From NCBI GenBank assembly GCA_024641505.1, contig JAHECY010000041.1, forward strand, positions 1 to 34,436: DNA of 34,436 nucleotides, given 5' to 3'. The position numbers and the translations under genes were made by a program. Origin of the DNA: Gammaproteobacteria bacterium. GTDB taxonomy: Bacteria; Pseudomonadota; Gammaproteobacteria; SG8-11. Shown one piece after another: positions 1 through 9,567 of the stretch (positions are counted from its first letter, which is position 1; each line of letters opens with the position of its first letter). Below the pieces are notes generated by a model that did not search any database, was not told the DNA's origin, and saw only the letters and a list, made by a program, of their open reading frames with translations.

Positions 1-2893
1 CGGCATCTTCCAGGGTCTGCATCAACTGCAACACATTGATGGGCTTGGTCAGATATTTGAGGAATCCCGCCTGCTCGCCACGCTCCACATCCCGCGGCAT
101 GGCATTGGCACTGATGGCGATCACTGGAATACGAGTGGTCGCACCATTTTCCTTGAGCTTCTTCATCACCCGGTAACCGTCCATACCGGGCAGATTGATA
201 TCCAGCAGGATCACATCCGGTAACTGCGTCTGGGCCAGCTCCAGGCCCAACAAGGGTTCAGGGGCCGAGAACATTTCCACACCTTCATACTGCGACAGAA
301 TATTCTCCACCAGACGCAAATTCGCGGGGTTGTCTTCAACATAGAGAATACGCACGCGTTGGCGCCGCAATAAGCCACCGGGCAATTGCGCGAGATGTTG
401 CTGCCGCTCCATGCGCAATTCCTCGCTACCGAGACTGATCGGCAGTTCAAAACTGAACTCCGATCCCGTGCCCAGGGTACTGCGCACCGAGATGCTGCCG
501 CCCATCAGCTCCAACAACTTCTTGGCGATCACCAAACCGATGCCGGTGCCTTCAACTTCGGTCTTTTCCGCGCCCATGCGCTGAAAGGGCGTGAACAAAT
601 GCGCCAGTTTGGCCGCCTCCAGACCTTCGCCGGTATCCGATACGCTCACGCGCACCCGCTCGCCGGCAACTACCTCGCTTTTGATGGTGATCACACCGCC
701 CTGGCGATTGTATTTGACGGCATTGGACAACAGGTTCAACAACACCTGTCGCACCCGGGTGCGATCCGCCAGCACCGGTTCATCATTGAAATTTTCTTCC
801 TCCCGAACAACGCTGATTTGCCGGCGCCGCGCGATGGGCGTGATCAGCGTCTCGGTTTCATCGATGACGCTGGCCACCGATATTTCTTCGATGACCAGCT
901 CCACCCTTTGAGACTCGATTTGGGACAAATCCAGAACTTCATTAATCAACTCCAGCAGATGATTGCTCGCCCGATGTATTTCCGCGATCGCCTGCCGGTG
1001 CTTGGAATTCAGACTGACGTCCATTTCCAACAATTGCGTGAATCCCAAAATAGCATTCATGGGAGTTCGCAGTTCATGACTCATACTGGAGAGAAACTCG
1101 GATTTGGCCTGATTCGCCCGTTCCGCATCCTCCTTGGCATCAATCAGCATCTGTTGTTGCAACTTGGATTCGGTAATATCCTGCACGATACCGAAAAATG
1201 ACATGACGTTTCGCGCCTGATCATGCATGGATTTTGACACGGACGCCAGGGTGCGCAGGGAGCCATCGGTGCGCACGATGCGATACTCCATGTCCGGTAC
1301 TTCGCCCTTTTCAAACAGCATGGTCATATTCTGCTGTAATAAAGGCTTATCTTCTGCATGCACCATGGATAAGAACAAATCGAGATCAGGCTTATGAGTC
1401 CCTCTGTCGAGTCCGAAAATTTCATATATTTCGTCTGACCACTCCACTGATCCGGTCCCCGGCTCCAACGCCCAGTAGCCGATATGCGCAATGCGCTGCG
1501 CCTCAGTGAAACGCTCCTGGGTAAGCTGCAGCGCATGCTCGTTACGCTTGCGCTCAGTGATATCTTCGGCATGCACCATAACGGTGTCCGGCGGCACAAA
1601 TGCAAATTTTAACGACAGGTAACGCTGCCCCTTGGATGAAATATAGTAGGGAATTTCCCGCTCGATCGAACGCCGTGACCGAAAACACTCGGCGATCAGT
1701 TCGAGGATTTCCGGGTCATTCCGGTGCAGGTCACCGGCTTTAATGCCGAAGTACTCCTTGATTTTGCCGTCGGTATAACGCATCGCGGCATCATTGGCAT
1801 CGCGCAACACGAAATCATCGCCCTCCCGCTGCCAGGTATAGGTAGGGATGGGAATGGCGAGATAGTGGGCACGAAGCTTTTCCTCGTTCCGGCGCAACTG
1901 TTCCGCCTGATCCATAACCGCGGAAATGTCGCGCGCCAAAGCCAAAAAATTCTTGGCGCCGCGCTGACTGAACGCGCATACATTGACATCCACTGAAATT
2001 TGGTGACCATCCTTGCACCGGTGGTTACCCTGCAGGCGGACACAAGCTCCGGGCGCCAGCTCTGACCATGCCTGGGTAAGCAGTTCCGGGGCGACCCCCT
2101 TTTCCAGATCGAACACCGTCAATGACAGCAACTCATCCCGCGTATATCCCAGGATGTTGCAAGCCGGCGAGTTGACATCCAGCAGCCGTCCCTGGTCATC
2201 ATGGAGAAACATCGCATCCGCAATATTCTCCACCAGGGTGCGGAAGCGGTTTTCACTTTCCTGTACCAAGGAAAATTGCTGAAAATTTTGTTGCGACGTC
2301 GTTAGATTACGCAGCATGTTGATATGCAGGCGCCGCGCGCTGATCAAACTCACACCGAGGAATAAGCTACATAACAGTGCCAATTCGTTAGAGGCCGCAT
2401 TCATTTCCCACAGCAGACGGCCAATCACCGGCAACAGACTGAGAATTTGAAATATGACAAACAAACGGAACACATAGACCAGGCTGGACACCAAAGCAGC
2501 GGAGAGCGCCACCAGCGCCAACACCAGAAGTACTTGATGGGTATGCAAGCCCGAGGGAAACATCAATAACCCTGCGGCGCCCCATACCCCACCCAGGAGT
2601 GCCACGCCGATCGAAACCCGGAGCAACCACTTTGATTCATTTGCATGACCGGGTGCGGCGCGGCGATATAACACCAGGTTAACCCACTGATAACCGATCA
2701 CCAGCAATATCAACATCAACCAGGACAACCATTGCTGCGGAGCCAGCACCGGCGCCAACATCAGCGCCAGAGTGACGGCGACCAGGAAGGTGCTGCCGAG
2801 CATAAAGGGTAGCGCCTGAACTAATTGATTCACTTGCCATGTTTTAAATGGTAACAACGACGTTGATCCGGACATGGAATCGGCTATGGGCAT
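1..2893 (-). CDS. Membrane-anchored hybrid sensor histidine kinase with PAS domains and receiver (3' end outside window)
   Basis: The frame is open from ATG 2893 to the left edge, about 964 codons, so the C-terminus is missing. ATG 2875, six codons in, is an equal start candidate; neither has a clear Shine-Dalgarno. The first ~200 residues hold about six hydrophobic segments. Three PAS-like domains follow: one near residue 216 (ENRFRTLVENIADAMFLHDD), one near 334, and a PAS with PAC near 456. The HisKA H-box reads SHELRTPMNAILGF with phospho-acceptor His near residue 606. The HATPase N-box NLLSNAVKYN lies near 720, and a G-box region (GTGIGLVIAKKL) follows. The receiver domain begins ILYVEDNPANLRL, has phospho-acceptor Asp near 898 in LLDINLPGMDGY, and Lys in LTKPI. 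It is probably an inner-membrane sensor that passes phosphate from His to its own Asp. No HPt domain or separate regulator is visible. It lies 238 bp downstream of the giant cytochrome gene on the same strand, but a functional link is only inferred. The signal sensed is unknown. Confidence 0.93.
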   Translation of the reverse strand, partial: MPIADSMSGSTSLLPFKTWQVNQLVQALPFMLGSTFLVAVTLALMLAPVLAPQQWLSWLMLILLVIGYQWVNLVLYRRAAPGHANESKWLLRVSIGVALLGGVWGAAGLLMFPSGLHTHQVLLVLALVALSAALVSSLVYVFRLFVIFQILSLLPVIGRLLWEMNAASNELALLCSLFLGVSLISARRLHINMLRNLTTSQQNFQQFSLVQESENRFRTLVENIADAMFLHDDQGRLLDVNSPACNILGYTRDELLSLTVFDLEKGVAPELLTQAWSELAPGACVRLQGNHRCKDGHQISVDVNVCAFSQRGAKNFLALARDISAVMDQAEQLRRNEEKLRAHYLAIPIPTYTWQREGDDFVLRDANDAAMRYTDGKIKEYFGIKAGDLHRNDPEILELIAECFRSRRSIEREIPYYISSKGQRYLSLKFAFVPPDTVMVHAEDITERKRNEHALQLTQERFTEAQRIAHIGYWALEPGTGSVEWSDEIYEIFGLDRGTHKPDLDLFLSMVHAEDKPLLQQNMTMLFEKGEVPDMEYRIVRTDGSLRTLASVSKSMHDQARNVMSFFGIVQDITESKLQQQMLIDAKEDAERANQAKSEFLSSMSHELRTPMNAILGFTQLLEMDVSLNSKHRQAIAEIHRASNHLLELINEVLDLSQIESQRVELVIEEISVASVIDETETLITPIARRRQISVVREEENFNDEPVLADRTRVRQVLLNLLSNAVKYNRQGGVITIKSEVVAGERVRVSVSDTGEGLEAAKLAHLFTPFQRMGAEKTEVEGTGIGLVIAKKLLELMGGSISVRSTLGTGSEFSFELPISLGSEELRMERQQHLAQLPGGLLRRQRVRILYVEDNPANLRLVENILSQYEGVEMFSAPEPLLGLELAQTQLPDVILLDINLPGMDGYRVMKKLKENGATTRIPVIAISANAMPRDVERGEQAGFLKYLTKPINVLQLMQTLEDA

Positions 2894-3130
2894 CAATCAG
2901 ATATGAAATATTGAAAGTACTCGTAGAATAGCCTACTGCCGAGCCAAGAATCAATGCGCATCGTGACCGCGATGCCCGCCGAATTTCATGCGGATAATTG
3001 GTGTATTACCGAATACGCCGGGCAATACCCTACCCAGGACATGATTTTGCGCGATATCCGCGCGTGCCACCCCCGTATCCGGTGGACACCGAAGCATCCG
3101 CGATTATCTCCAGTTCGGCCCGGTTGCCGG

Positions 3131-6100
3131 CTACCAGTGCGCGTCGCCAGCGGTATGATGGCGCTCGCGTATTTCAACAGCAGCGTCACGCAGGTAAACA
3201 TGACAGACGCCGGTGCAATCTGCCAATTCAGCGACGGAATATGGCACCCGTTGCGGCAATGCGAATTTAAGATGCCGCAGCGCACGGTAATCACCCGCAT
3301 GACAACCGGCGCATTCTGACCGATAAGCCGGATACAGCCAGTCGACGCCCTGACGATTACCGGTATGACACCGCACGCACTGCATGTTGGCATGATACGC
3401 GCCAGGATATGCCCGGCTGCTGTGCTCGAAGTGCAGCGGCAACCATTTTGCGATGCCATGACAAACATCACAGCCCAAGTCACTCATGATGTGGCCGGCG
3501 GGCATGGCGGCGGCGCTCCCGCCTGCGCCATTATGGCAGGCGCTGCAACTGCCGATGACCAGACGGTGATCAAAAACCACCGCCGCCCAGGCGCTGACTT
3601 CATGGCACCCCTGGCAATCCGACTTGGTTTGCACATGCATCGGGGGTTTGGCGCGCGCCACGCCACCATCATGGCAGATACTGCAGTAATTGATTATCAC
3701 GAGCTTGTGATCGAAATGTACCGGTGTCCAGGCCTGAACGTCATGACAACCTTGGCAATCACCGGTAGTGGTAACATGGGTCGCGGATTTGCCGGTGCGC
3801 AACACGCCATTGTGGCAGCTTTCACAGATGCCATCGACCACGCCATGATCCATGGTCACCGGCAACCAGGTGGCGGTACCGTGACAACCGCCGCAACCTG
3901 CCGTGGTTGGCACATGCAGGGCAGGTTTTCCGGTCTCGTGTCGGCCGTCGTGGCAATCGGCACAGGGCATTACCAGCAAGCTGTGATCCAGACTGACGAC
4001 CCGCCAGGCGGCGGTGTTATGGCAGACGTTACACTGGCGCGTGGTGACCAGATGTTGCGCCGGTTTCCCCCGAGCCTTTCGGTCATCGTGACAGAGACTG
4101 CATGCTCCGCTGATACCGTCGTGATCCATGGTAACGGGCAACCAGGCGCCGGCACTGTGACACAGACCGCAGTCACTGACGGTTGGTATATGGGCAGGCA
4201 TCATGCCGGCGGCGCTACCGCCATCGTGACACGATGCACAACGACCCGCCGTGCGTTTATGATCTACCACCGCTGGCGCCCAGGCGCTGGCAGCGTGGTG
4301 GCATACCTGACATGGTTCCGAAGTGCGCACATGCGTGGCGGATTTACCGCGCGCCAGAACCGTGTCATGACAGCGTACGCAAGCGCCGGTAATGCCCGCA
4401 TGATCCATTACGCCCGGTTTCCAGGCCGCAACCTGATGACAGAGCGCACAATCCACGTCTGTGGGAATGTGCACAACTGGTTTACCCCGCGCCTGCGTTC
4501 CGTTATGACAACTTGCGCAATTACCCGTGACCCGCGCATGATCCACGTGAGCCGGTCGCCACGCCTGGGTCCCGTGGCATGCCTTGCAGGATTCGCCGGT
4601 CGCGACATGGTGCGCGGGCATGCCGGTCGCCCGGGTACCGTTATGGCAGACCAAACAATCACCGGTAAACGTGTCATGGTTAACCTGCGCCGGCCGCCAG
4701 ACGTCGGCTCGATGACAAACAATGCATTCATGGTCGGTGACGATATGAGTCGCCGGCTTGGCCGTTGCCTGCACGCCATTATGGCAGGCGAGACAATTGC
4801 CGGTAATGCGCGCATGGTCCACGCGCACCGGCTGCCAGGCACCCACCCCATGACAGGTATTACACTCCTGATGGGTAACGATATGAGGATCGGGTTTGCC
4901 TTTGGCGGCACCACCGTTATGGCAGGTACTGCAACCGCCTTTGAAGCCTTCATGATTCGACGCCGCAGGCATCCATGCGGCTGTTTCATGACATAACGCG
5001 CAATCACTATTGGTTGGAATATGGGCGACAGGCTTACCATCGGCCTGGTCGCCGTTATGACAAGCCGCACAGGGACCGCTGATATTGCCGTGATTCATGG
5101 CCACCGGCAACCAGGCGTTATTGCCATGGCACAACGAACAATCTTCCCGGGTGAGGATATGCGCGGAAAACTTGCCCGTGGCATTCGCGCCGTTATGGCA
5201 GGCACCACAACCCTGCTTGATATCCTGGTGCGCAAAGCGGGACGGTAGCCACGCCCGTATATCATGGCACTCCAGACACTCTCCGGCGACTGGAATATGA
5301 TCCGGGTCCTTACCGGTCGCGCGCTTGCCGTCATGACAAAAACCGCAGCCCCCGGCAACCGCGGTATGTTGGAAGTTCACTGTGCGCCAGTCTTTGACCT
5401 CGTGGCACTGCCGGCAATCCGCCGCCACCGGCACATGTCTTGCCGGCAGACCGGAGGCCAGTTTGCCTGTATGACACACGGCGCAAGTACCGGTATCCAC
5501 GCTCTCATGCCGCATGGTCGCAGGCGCCCATGCGTCGGTTTGGTGGCATGACGCACAGCCTGCCGATGTTGGAATATGCAGCGGACTTTTCCCTACCGCC
5601 TGGGAATTGTTATGGCACGCGGCGCATGCCTGTTGCTCGCTGCGGTGATCCATGCGCACCGGTAACCACCGGTCCACAGCGTGGCACCTGACACAATCTG
5701 ACGTCGTCGGTATATGGCGCGCCGGTTTCCCGGTCACGGCTGGTGACTGACCATCGTGACAGGTCTCACACTCGGCGCGGGGTTCACCATGAAGATAATG
5801 CGCCGGCAGCCAGGCGCCGACCACATGGCAAATATCGCATTCCAGACCCGTAAGTATGTGATCCCGGCCCATACCGCGCACATTAATTCCGTTATGACAC
5901 GTGCGACAGGCGGCAGCATCCGCGCCATGATCAAAATGCACGGGCAACCAGGCCGTGGTAACGTGGCACCGGCTGCACGGACCGGCACTCATCCGCAAAT
6001 GGCTGCGTCCCGGGCCGGACGCCACCTTGCCGTCATGGCAGGTCAGACATGGGGCGGCGACTTGCGCATGGTCGACGCTGGCATTCTGGAAACTTGCGGT

Positions 6101-6376
6101 GATGTGGCAGGCCGCGCACTGTTCCGACACCGGTAGGTGATCAGCGCCCTTGCCATGTGTTGCGGCATCGTGGTGACACGCCGCGCAGGCGCGTGGTGTT
6201 CCAAGGAAGGTGCCATCGACATGGCATGAGGTACAAGTAATATCACGATGCTTCCCGGTAAGATCGAAGCCGGCATGGGCATTATCGCCCAGCGACGAGA
6301 CCAGGTCTGCGGCGTTGAGCGGGGGCCATGCCGTGAGCAGCAACAGTAGTACTATCGCGTACGATTTGGCAGTCAT
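3131..6376 (-). CDS. Giant secreted multiheme c-type cytochrome (43 CxxCH plus one CxxxCH)
   Basis: This 1,081-residue protein starts with a signal peptide (MTAKSYAIVLLLLLTAWPPL then NAAD), which decides ATG 6376 over the in-frame GTG at 6409. I count 43 CxxCH heme-attachment motifs and one CxxxCH (CTGVCH at 3200-3217). The body is a tandem repeat of about 46 residues. Each unit has one motif followed by AWxPVxxDH and a second of the form CxxCHNG, then a GKPxxHI/V segment. Every unit therefore holds two heme sites and two further conserved His that could be distal ligands, which fits bis-His low-spin hemes. The family resembles paired-CxxCH (cytochrome c3-like) proteins. A periplasmic or extracellular electron-conduit role is inferred. 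No porin, other cytochrome or heme-maturation gene is adjacent. The C-terminus is His-rich (HHTAGDAHW). The reading frame is intact, with no break through about 20 repeats. Confidence 0.95.
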   Translation of the reverse strand: MTAKSYAIVLLLLLTAWPPLNAADLVSSLGDNAHAGFDLTGKHRDITCTSCHVDGTFLGTPRACAACHHDAATHGKGADHLPVSEQCAACHITASFQNASVDHAQVAAPCLTCHDGKVASGPGRSHLRMSAGPCSRCHVTTAWLPVHFDHGADAAACRTCHNGINVRGMGRDHILTGLECDICHVVGAWLPAHYLHGEPRAECETCHDGQSPAVTGKPARHIPTTSDCVRCHAVDRWLPVRMDHRSEQQACAACHNNSQAVGKSPLHIPTSAGCASCHQTDAWAPATMRHESVDTGTCAVCHTGKLASGLPARHVPVAADCRQCHEVKDWRTVNFQHTAVAGGCGFCHDGKRATGKDPDHIPVAGECLECHDIRAWLPSRFAHQDIKQGCGACHNGANATGKFSAHILTREDCSLCHGNNAWLPVAMNHGNISGPCAACHNGDQADGKPVAHIPTNSDCALCHETAAWMPAASNHEGFKGGCSTCHNGGAAKGKPDPHIVTHQECNTCHGVGAWQPVRVDHARITGNCLACHNGVQATAKPATHIVTDHECIVCHRADVWRPAQVNHDTFTGDCLVCHNGTRATGMPAHHVATGESCKACHGTQAWRPAHVDHARVTGNCASCHNGTQARGKPVVHIPTDVDCALCHQVAAWKPGVMDHAGITGACVRCHDTVLARGKSATHVRTSEPCQVCHHAASAWAPAVVDHKRTAGRCASCHDGGSAAGMMPAHIPTVSDCGLCHSAGAWLPVTMDHDGISGACSLCHDDRKARGKPAQHLVTTRQCNVCHNTAAWRVVSLDHSLLVMPCADCHDGRHETGKPALHVPTTAGCGGCHGTATWLPVTMDHGVVDGICESCHNGVLRTGKSATHVTTTGDCQGCHDVQAWTPVHFDHKLVIINYCSICHDGGVARAKPPMHVQTKSDCQGCHEVSAWAAVVFDHRLVIGSCSACHNGAGGSAAAMPAGHIMSDLGCDVCHGIAKWLPLHFEHSSRAYPGAYHANMQCVRCHTGNRQGVDWLYPAYRSECAGCHAGDYRALRHLKFALPQRVPYSVAELADCTGVCHVYLRDAAVEIRERHHTAGDAHW
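3460..6000 (-). repeat. Tandem ~138-bp coding repeats of the multiheme cytochrome
   Basis: Within the cytochrome gene a unit of about 46 codons (138 bp) recurs roughly 18-20 times. Each unit encodes two heme motifs separated by about 23 residues. Recurrent peptide words are AWLPVTMDH, CHNGxxAxGKP and HIPTxxDC. Unit edges are approximate and units vary in length by a few codons (for example an extra residue in CHHAASAW). The repeated composition also leaves long spurious open frames on the opposite strand. The DNA copies are diverged rather than identical, which suggests old duplications. Confidence 0.85.
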
Positions 6377-6601
6377 GATGGCTGATCTTTGACAATAAGC
6401 AACCGACACTCCCGGATAACGCGCGGCAATTCGCCGTAGCGCGCGTATTACGCACCGGCTGTTGTCGGCTTCGCACTAGAAAAACAATGATGCGTGACAC
6501 GCACCCTACCCGCTCTCCGACCGAGAGCCATCAAACAAAATGCGTCAGCATGCCCCACCCGTAACAGGTGGTGGAAAACGCCAGGCGCAACCACCAATGG
6601 G

Positions 6602-6698
6602 AATATTTGTCACCATATCATATCCGTAGAAAGACGCGTATCACGAACCTTTGCACCAATCACAGAATACGGTTCGTGACACCTACCTGACAAATATT
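6602..6698. repeat. Nested inverted repeats in the der/multiheme intergenic region
   Basis: The 393-bp gap between the cytochrome start (6376) and the der stop (6770) holds no convincing gene. It contains two perfect inverted repeats. The outer pair is AATATTTGTCA (6602-6612) and TGACAAATATT (6688-6698). The inner pair is TCACGAACC (6641-6649) and GGTTCGTGA (6671-6679). No T-run follows either hairpin, so an intrinsic terminator is unlikely. They may be regulator sites or RNA structure in the leader of the minus-strand cytochrome gene. I could not place a convincing -35/-10 pair for that gene. Confidence 0.55.
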
Positions 6699-6769
6699 TT
6701 TATGTGGAAATAGGAGAACGGCGCGTCCCTGGCATAAGCATTGCGCATCCGCCGGGATGATGTTCAGGA

Positions 6770-8155
6770 TTATTTTTTCACATGCCGCATCAAACGTTTG
6801 CGACGTTGTTGCTGGCGCGGAGTCAACTTATTCTTGCGCCCTTCAAAGGGATTCTTGCCGGTTTTGAACTCCAGGCGCACAGGAGTGCCATGCAATTTAA
6901 GCACATCGCGAAACACACCGACCAGGTAGCGTTTATAGGAATCCGGCAAATTCTCGGTCTGGTTGCCATGAATGACGATCACCGGGGGATTCTTGCCGCC
7001 TTGATGCGCATAGCGCAGCTTGATACGACGCCCATGCACCAAGGGCGGTTGGTGTTCCGTGACCGCCTGCTCCAGGATGCGCGTCAATTGCGGTGTCGCG
7101 AAATTCCGGAAAGCGGCGGCATGGGCTTCGGCAACAAAGCCGAACAAATCACCGACGCCTGAACCGTGCAATGCGGAAATATAATGCATGGTGGCGAAAT
7201 CCAGATACGGCAATTTACGCGCCAGCTCTTTCTTGATGAAATCGCGCTGCTCGGTCGCCAAACCATCCCATTTATTCACCGCCACGATCAACGCGCGACC
7301 TTCATCCATGATATACCCCAGCAGATGACTGTCCTGGTGGCTGATTTCCTGCTGCGCGTCCAGCACCATGATCACGACATGCGCGTCTTGAATGGCTTGC
7401 AGCGCTTTGACGATACTGAACTTCTCCACCGCCTCCTCAATATTCTTGCGGCGGCGCACGCCTGCCGTGTCGATCAAGACATAGTTCTGCTGTTCGCGCT
7501 GAAACGGCACGTAAATACTGTCGCGAGTGGTGCCGGGCATGTCGAAAACCAGCACCCGATCCTCGCCCAACATGCGGTTGACCAGGGTCGACTTGCCGAC
7601 ATTGGGACGGCCGACGATCGCCACCTTGATGGCATCCTCCGGCAGCGGATCAACACCGACATCCACCGGCACATCCGCCAGCGCTTCTTCCAGCAGCAGC
7701 TTGACACCTTGTCCGTGGACGGCGGCGATCAAGCGCGGCTCCCCCATACCCAAGGCAAAAAACTCGGCACGGGCAATATCGGGATTCCTGCCATCCACTT
7801 TATTGACGACCAGGTAACAACTCTTGCTATGGGTGCGCAGAAAACGGCCTACGGTTTCGTCGCCGGCTACCAGCCCATCATGGGCATCGACAAGAAAGAA
7901 AATAATCGTTGCCTCGTCGACAGCTCGGCGCGCCTGATCGGCCATCAAGCCATCGATGCCGGTTTCCTCGTTGCCCAGGCCCCCGGTGTCGATGACGATA
8001 AAACTTTTACCGTCATAACTGCCGGTACCGTATTTACGGTCGCGCGTCAGCCCTGGCTGGTTCGCCACCAGCGCGTCGCGGCTGCGGGTAAGCTGATTGA
8101 ATAATGTCGATTTGCCCACATTCGGACGACCGATCAGGGCGATAACTGGGCGCAT
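6770..8155 (-). CDS. der: Ribosome biogenesis GTPase Der (EngA)
   Basis: This 461-residue protein has tandem GTPase domains, the hallmark of Der. Each has a P-loop GRPNVGKS, at residues 9-16 and about 182-189. G3 motifs are DTGGL and DTAGV; G4 motifs are NKVD and NKWD. A C-terminal KH-like domain ends in a basic tail ([15 protein letters not shown]). Der acts in maturation of the 50S ribosomal subunit. ATG 8155 is chosen because the protein then begins [16 protein letters not shown], as in the family; the frame stays open upstream to 8308 but that extension has no family features. It is the last gene of the long minus-strand block and lies 181 bp downstream of bamB. Confidence 0.97.
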   Translation of the reverse strand: MRPVIALIGRPNVGKSTLFNQLTRSRDALVANQPGLTRDRKYGTGSYDGKSFIVIDTGGLGNEETGIDGLMADQARRAVDEATIIFFLVDAHDGLVAGDETVGRFLRTHSKSCYLVVNKVDGRNPDIARAEFFALGMGEPRLIAAVHGQGVKLLLEEALADVPVDVGVDPLPEDAIKVAIVGRPNVGKSTLVNRMLGEDRVLVFDMPGTTRDSIYVPFQREQQNYVLIDTAGVRRRKNIEEAVEKFSIVKALQAIQDAHVVIMVLDAQQEISHQDSHLLGYIMDEGRALIVAVNKWDGLATEQRDFIKKELARKLPYLDFATMHYISALHGSGVGDLFGFVAEAHAAAFRNFATPQLTRILEQAVTEHQPPLVHGRRIKLRYAHQGGKNPPVIVIHGNQTENLPDSYKRYLVGVFRDVLKLHGTPVRLEFKTGKNPFEGRKNKLTPRQQQRRKRLMRHVKK

Positions 8156-8307
8156 GGGACTTGCCTGATAATGGTTAAATACTTGGACGCGCGTCAGCGC
8201 ACGTTCGGACGAAACACATCTCGCCAGGATGCAAAGCACGCAATGCAACTGCGCGTCGCCTTGCGGGGCATGGTTTGGCTCCCGCTCCGCACCTTGGCGT
8301 CCTGGCA

Positions 8308-8321
8308 AGCAATATATTGCT
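8308..8321. repeat. 14-bp perfect palindrome between bamB and der
   Basis: AGCAATATATTGCT at 8308-8321 is a perfect palindrome located 15 bp past the bamB stop, within the 181-bp bamB-der gap. It has no T-run on either side. It could be an operator or an RNA hairpin in the transcript leading into der. Nothing else recognisable lies in the gap. Confidence 0.3.
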
Positions 8322-8336
8322 GTTCGTGGCTGCGCA

Positions 8337-9566
8337 CTAGTTAAGCGCTTTCAGGCGGTAGGCGGCAAGTACGCCACTGCGATCCGTAACATAGAGCAGA
8401 TCGCGATCCACGAAGGGCTGTGCCGGCACACCGGTGATATCCACATAACGGTGCAACGGGTCCTCCTCCGGATATTCGACCTTGCCCAGAACACGGGCGC
8501 GGTTCTCCGCCTGCTTCATCAACGCCCGACCGACTATTTTTCCGTCTTCCAGACTCAGCCAATGGAGGTAACCTTGATAGTCACCCACCACCAGGTAGTT
8601 CTCTTGCACTACCGGTGACGTCAATTTACGTCCATGCAAATCATCCTGGCGCCACATGGTCGCACCGGAGGCGCGGTCCAACGCCCATACCTGGCTGAAT
8701 TCATCGTGCAGAAACAGCAGATTGGCATGTACCGCGATATCCGCGAACGACGACAGGTCCCGCGCCCAGATGATCTGGCCGTTTTGCAGATTCAGAGCCG
8801 CGACCTTGCCCTGATAGCTGCTGATATAGAGCACGTCGTCGACGATGGCGGCGCGCCCATCCAGATCCACCAGGCGTTCCAGCTCGGTACGTCCACGCGC
8901 CGCGCCCAGCACTGTTTCCCACAATTTCTTGCCGTTGCCAACATTAACCGCGGTTATCTTGCCGTTGGCGAGACCGGTGATGACGGCATCGTTCCACACC
9001 ACGGGAGTGCTGGTGCCGCGCAGGGTCAGCGTCGGCAGACTATTGCCGCTCACCCACACCCGCAAGCCAGTGACCGCGTTGATCCCGATCAACTTGTCGT
9101 CACCGGTATGCACCAGCACCATATCGTCAACGGCCACCGGGGACGACAACAATTCACTGGAAACCTGGGCTTTCCACATAACGTCGCCGCTATCCCGATT
9201 AATCGCCCACACTTCCGCGCCGTCGGTTCCCACGATGAGATTGTCCTTGCTGGACGTCATACCGGCGGAAAACGTGGCATCATACAACCGATCCCAGAGT
9301 AAATCGCCATTGCGAACTTTATGTGAGGCAATCCGTCCGCGCGACTCCGCCACAAACACCACATCGCCCAAGATCAGCGGTTGCAACTTGAAGTCCTGAT
9401 AGGTATCAAACACATCCAATTGCACACTCCAGGCAAGCCGGGCCTGGACACTCGCGGTGATCGGTTTCAATTCCGCCGGTTGGCGCAGATCGCCCTGTAC
9501 GAACTCATTCACTTCCGTGCACGCCGCCAGGGCCGCCAGCAGCACGAGAAGGCATAGCTTTTTCAT
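8337..9566 (-). CDS. bamB: Outer-membrane assembly lipoprotein BamB
   Basis: This 409-residue lipoprotein has a signal peptide and lipobox ending LAALAAC, with Cys16 as the lipidation site. That fixes the start at ATG 9566 rather than further upstream. The rest consists of PQQ-type beta-propeller blades (for example [50 protein letters not shown]), as in BamB of the outer-membrane beta-barrel assembly (BAM) complex. Length is close to the family norm of about 390. It starts 1 bp after the yfgM stop, so the two are very likely cotranscribed, an arrangement common in gammaproteobacteria. Confidence 0.95.
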   Translation of the reverse strand: MKKLCLLVLLAALAACTEVNEFVQGDLRQPAELKPITASVQARLAWSVQLDVFDTYQDFKLQPLILGDVVFVAESRGRIASHKVRNGDLLWDRLYDATFSAGMTSSKDNLIVGTDGAEVWAINRDSGDVMWKAQVSSELLSSPVAVDDMVLVHTGDDKLIGINAVTGLRVWVSGNSLPTLTLRGTSTPVVWNDAVITGLANGKITAVNVGNGKKLWETVLGAARGRTELERLVDLDGRAAIVDDVLYISSYQGKVAALNLQNGQIIWARDLSSFADIAVHANLLFLHDEFSQVWALDRASGATMWRQDDLHGRKLTSPVVQENYLVVGDYQGYLHWLSLEDGKIVGRALMKQAENRARVLGKVEYPEEDPLHRYVDITGVPAQPFVDRDLLYVTDRSGVLAAYRLKALN

Positions 9567-9567
9567 A

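Noticed and set aside
386-1201. 271-codon plus-strand frame opposite the histidine kinase
   Set aside because: The minus strand here encodes conserved HisKA and HATPase motifs; the plus-strand frame is a shadow.
3365-4996. 543-codon plus-strand open frame across the cytochrome gene
   Set aside because: It is antisense to a clearly coding repeat array; its repeated words are reverse-strand shadows of the heme repeats, and it has no ribosome-binding site or recognisable domain.
6494-6679. 61-codon plus-strand frame in the der-cytochrome gap
   Set aside because: There is no ribosome-binding site, its composition is unlike a real protein, and it overlaps the inverted repeats.
6730-6745. Sigma-54-like -24/-12 element (TGGCATAAGCATTGC)
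   Set aside because: It matches the consensus well but points rightward into the 3' end of der, antisense, with no downstream plus-strand gene. It is probably chance.
7166-8104. 312-codon plus-strand frame opposite der
   Set aside because: It is antisense to the two GTPase domains of Der and shows no domain of its own.
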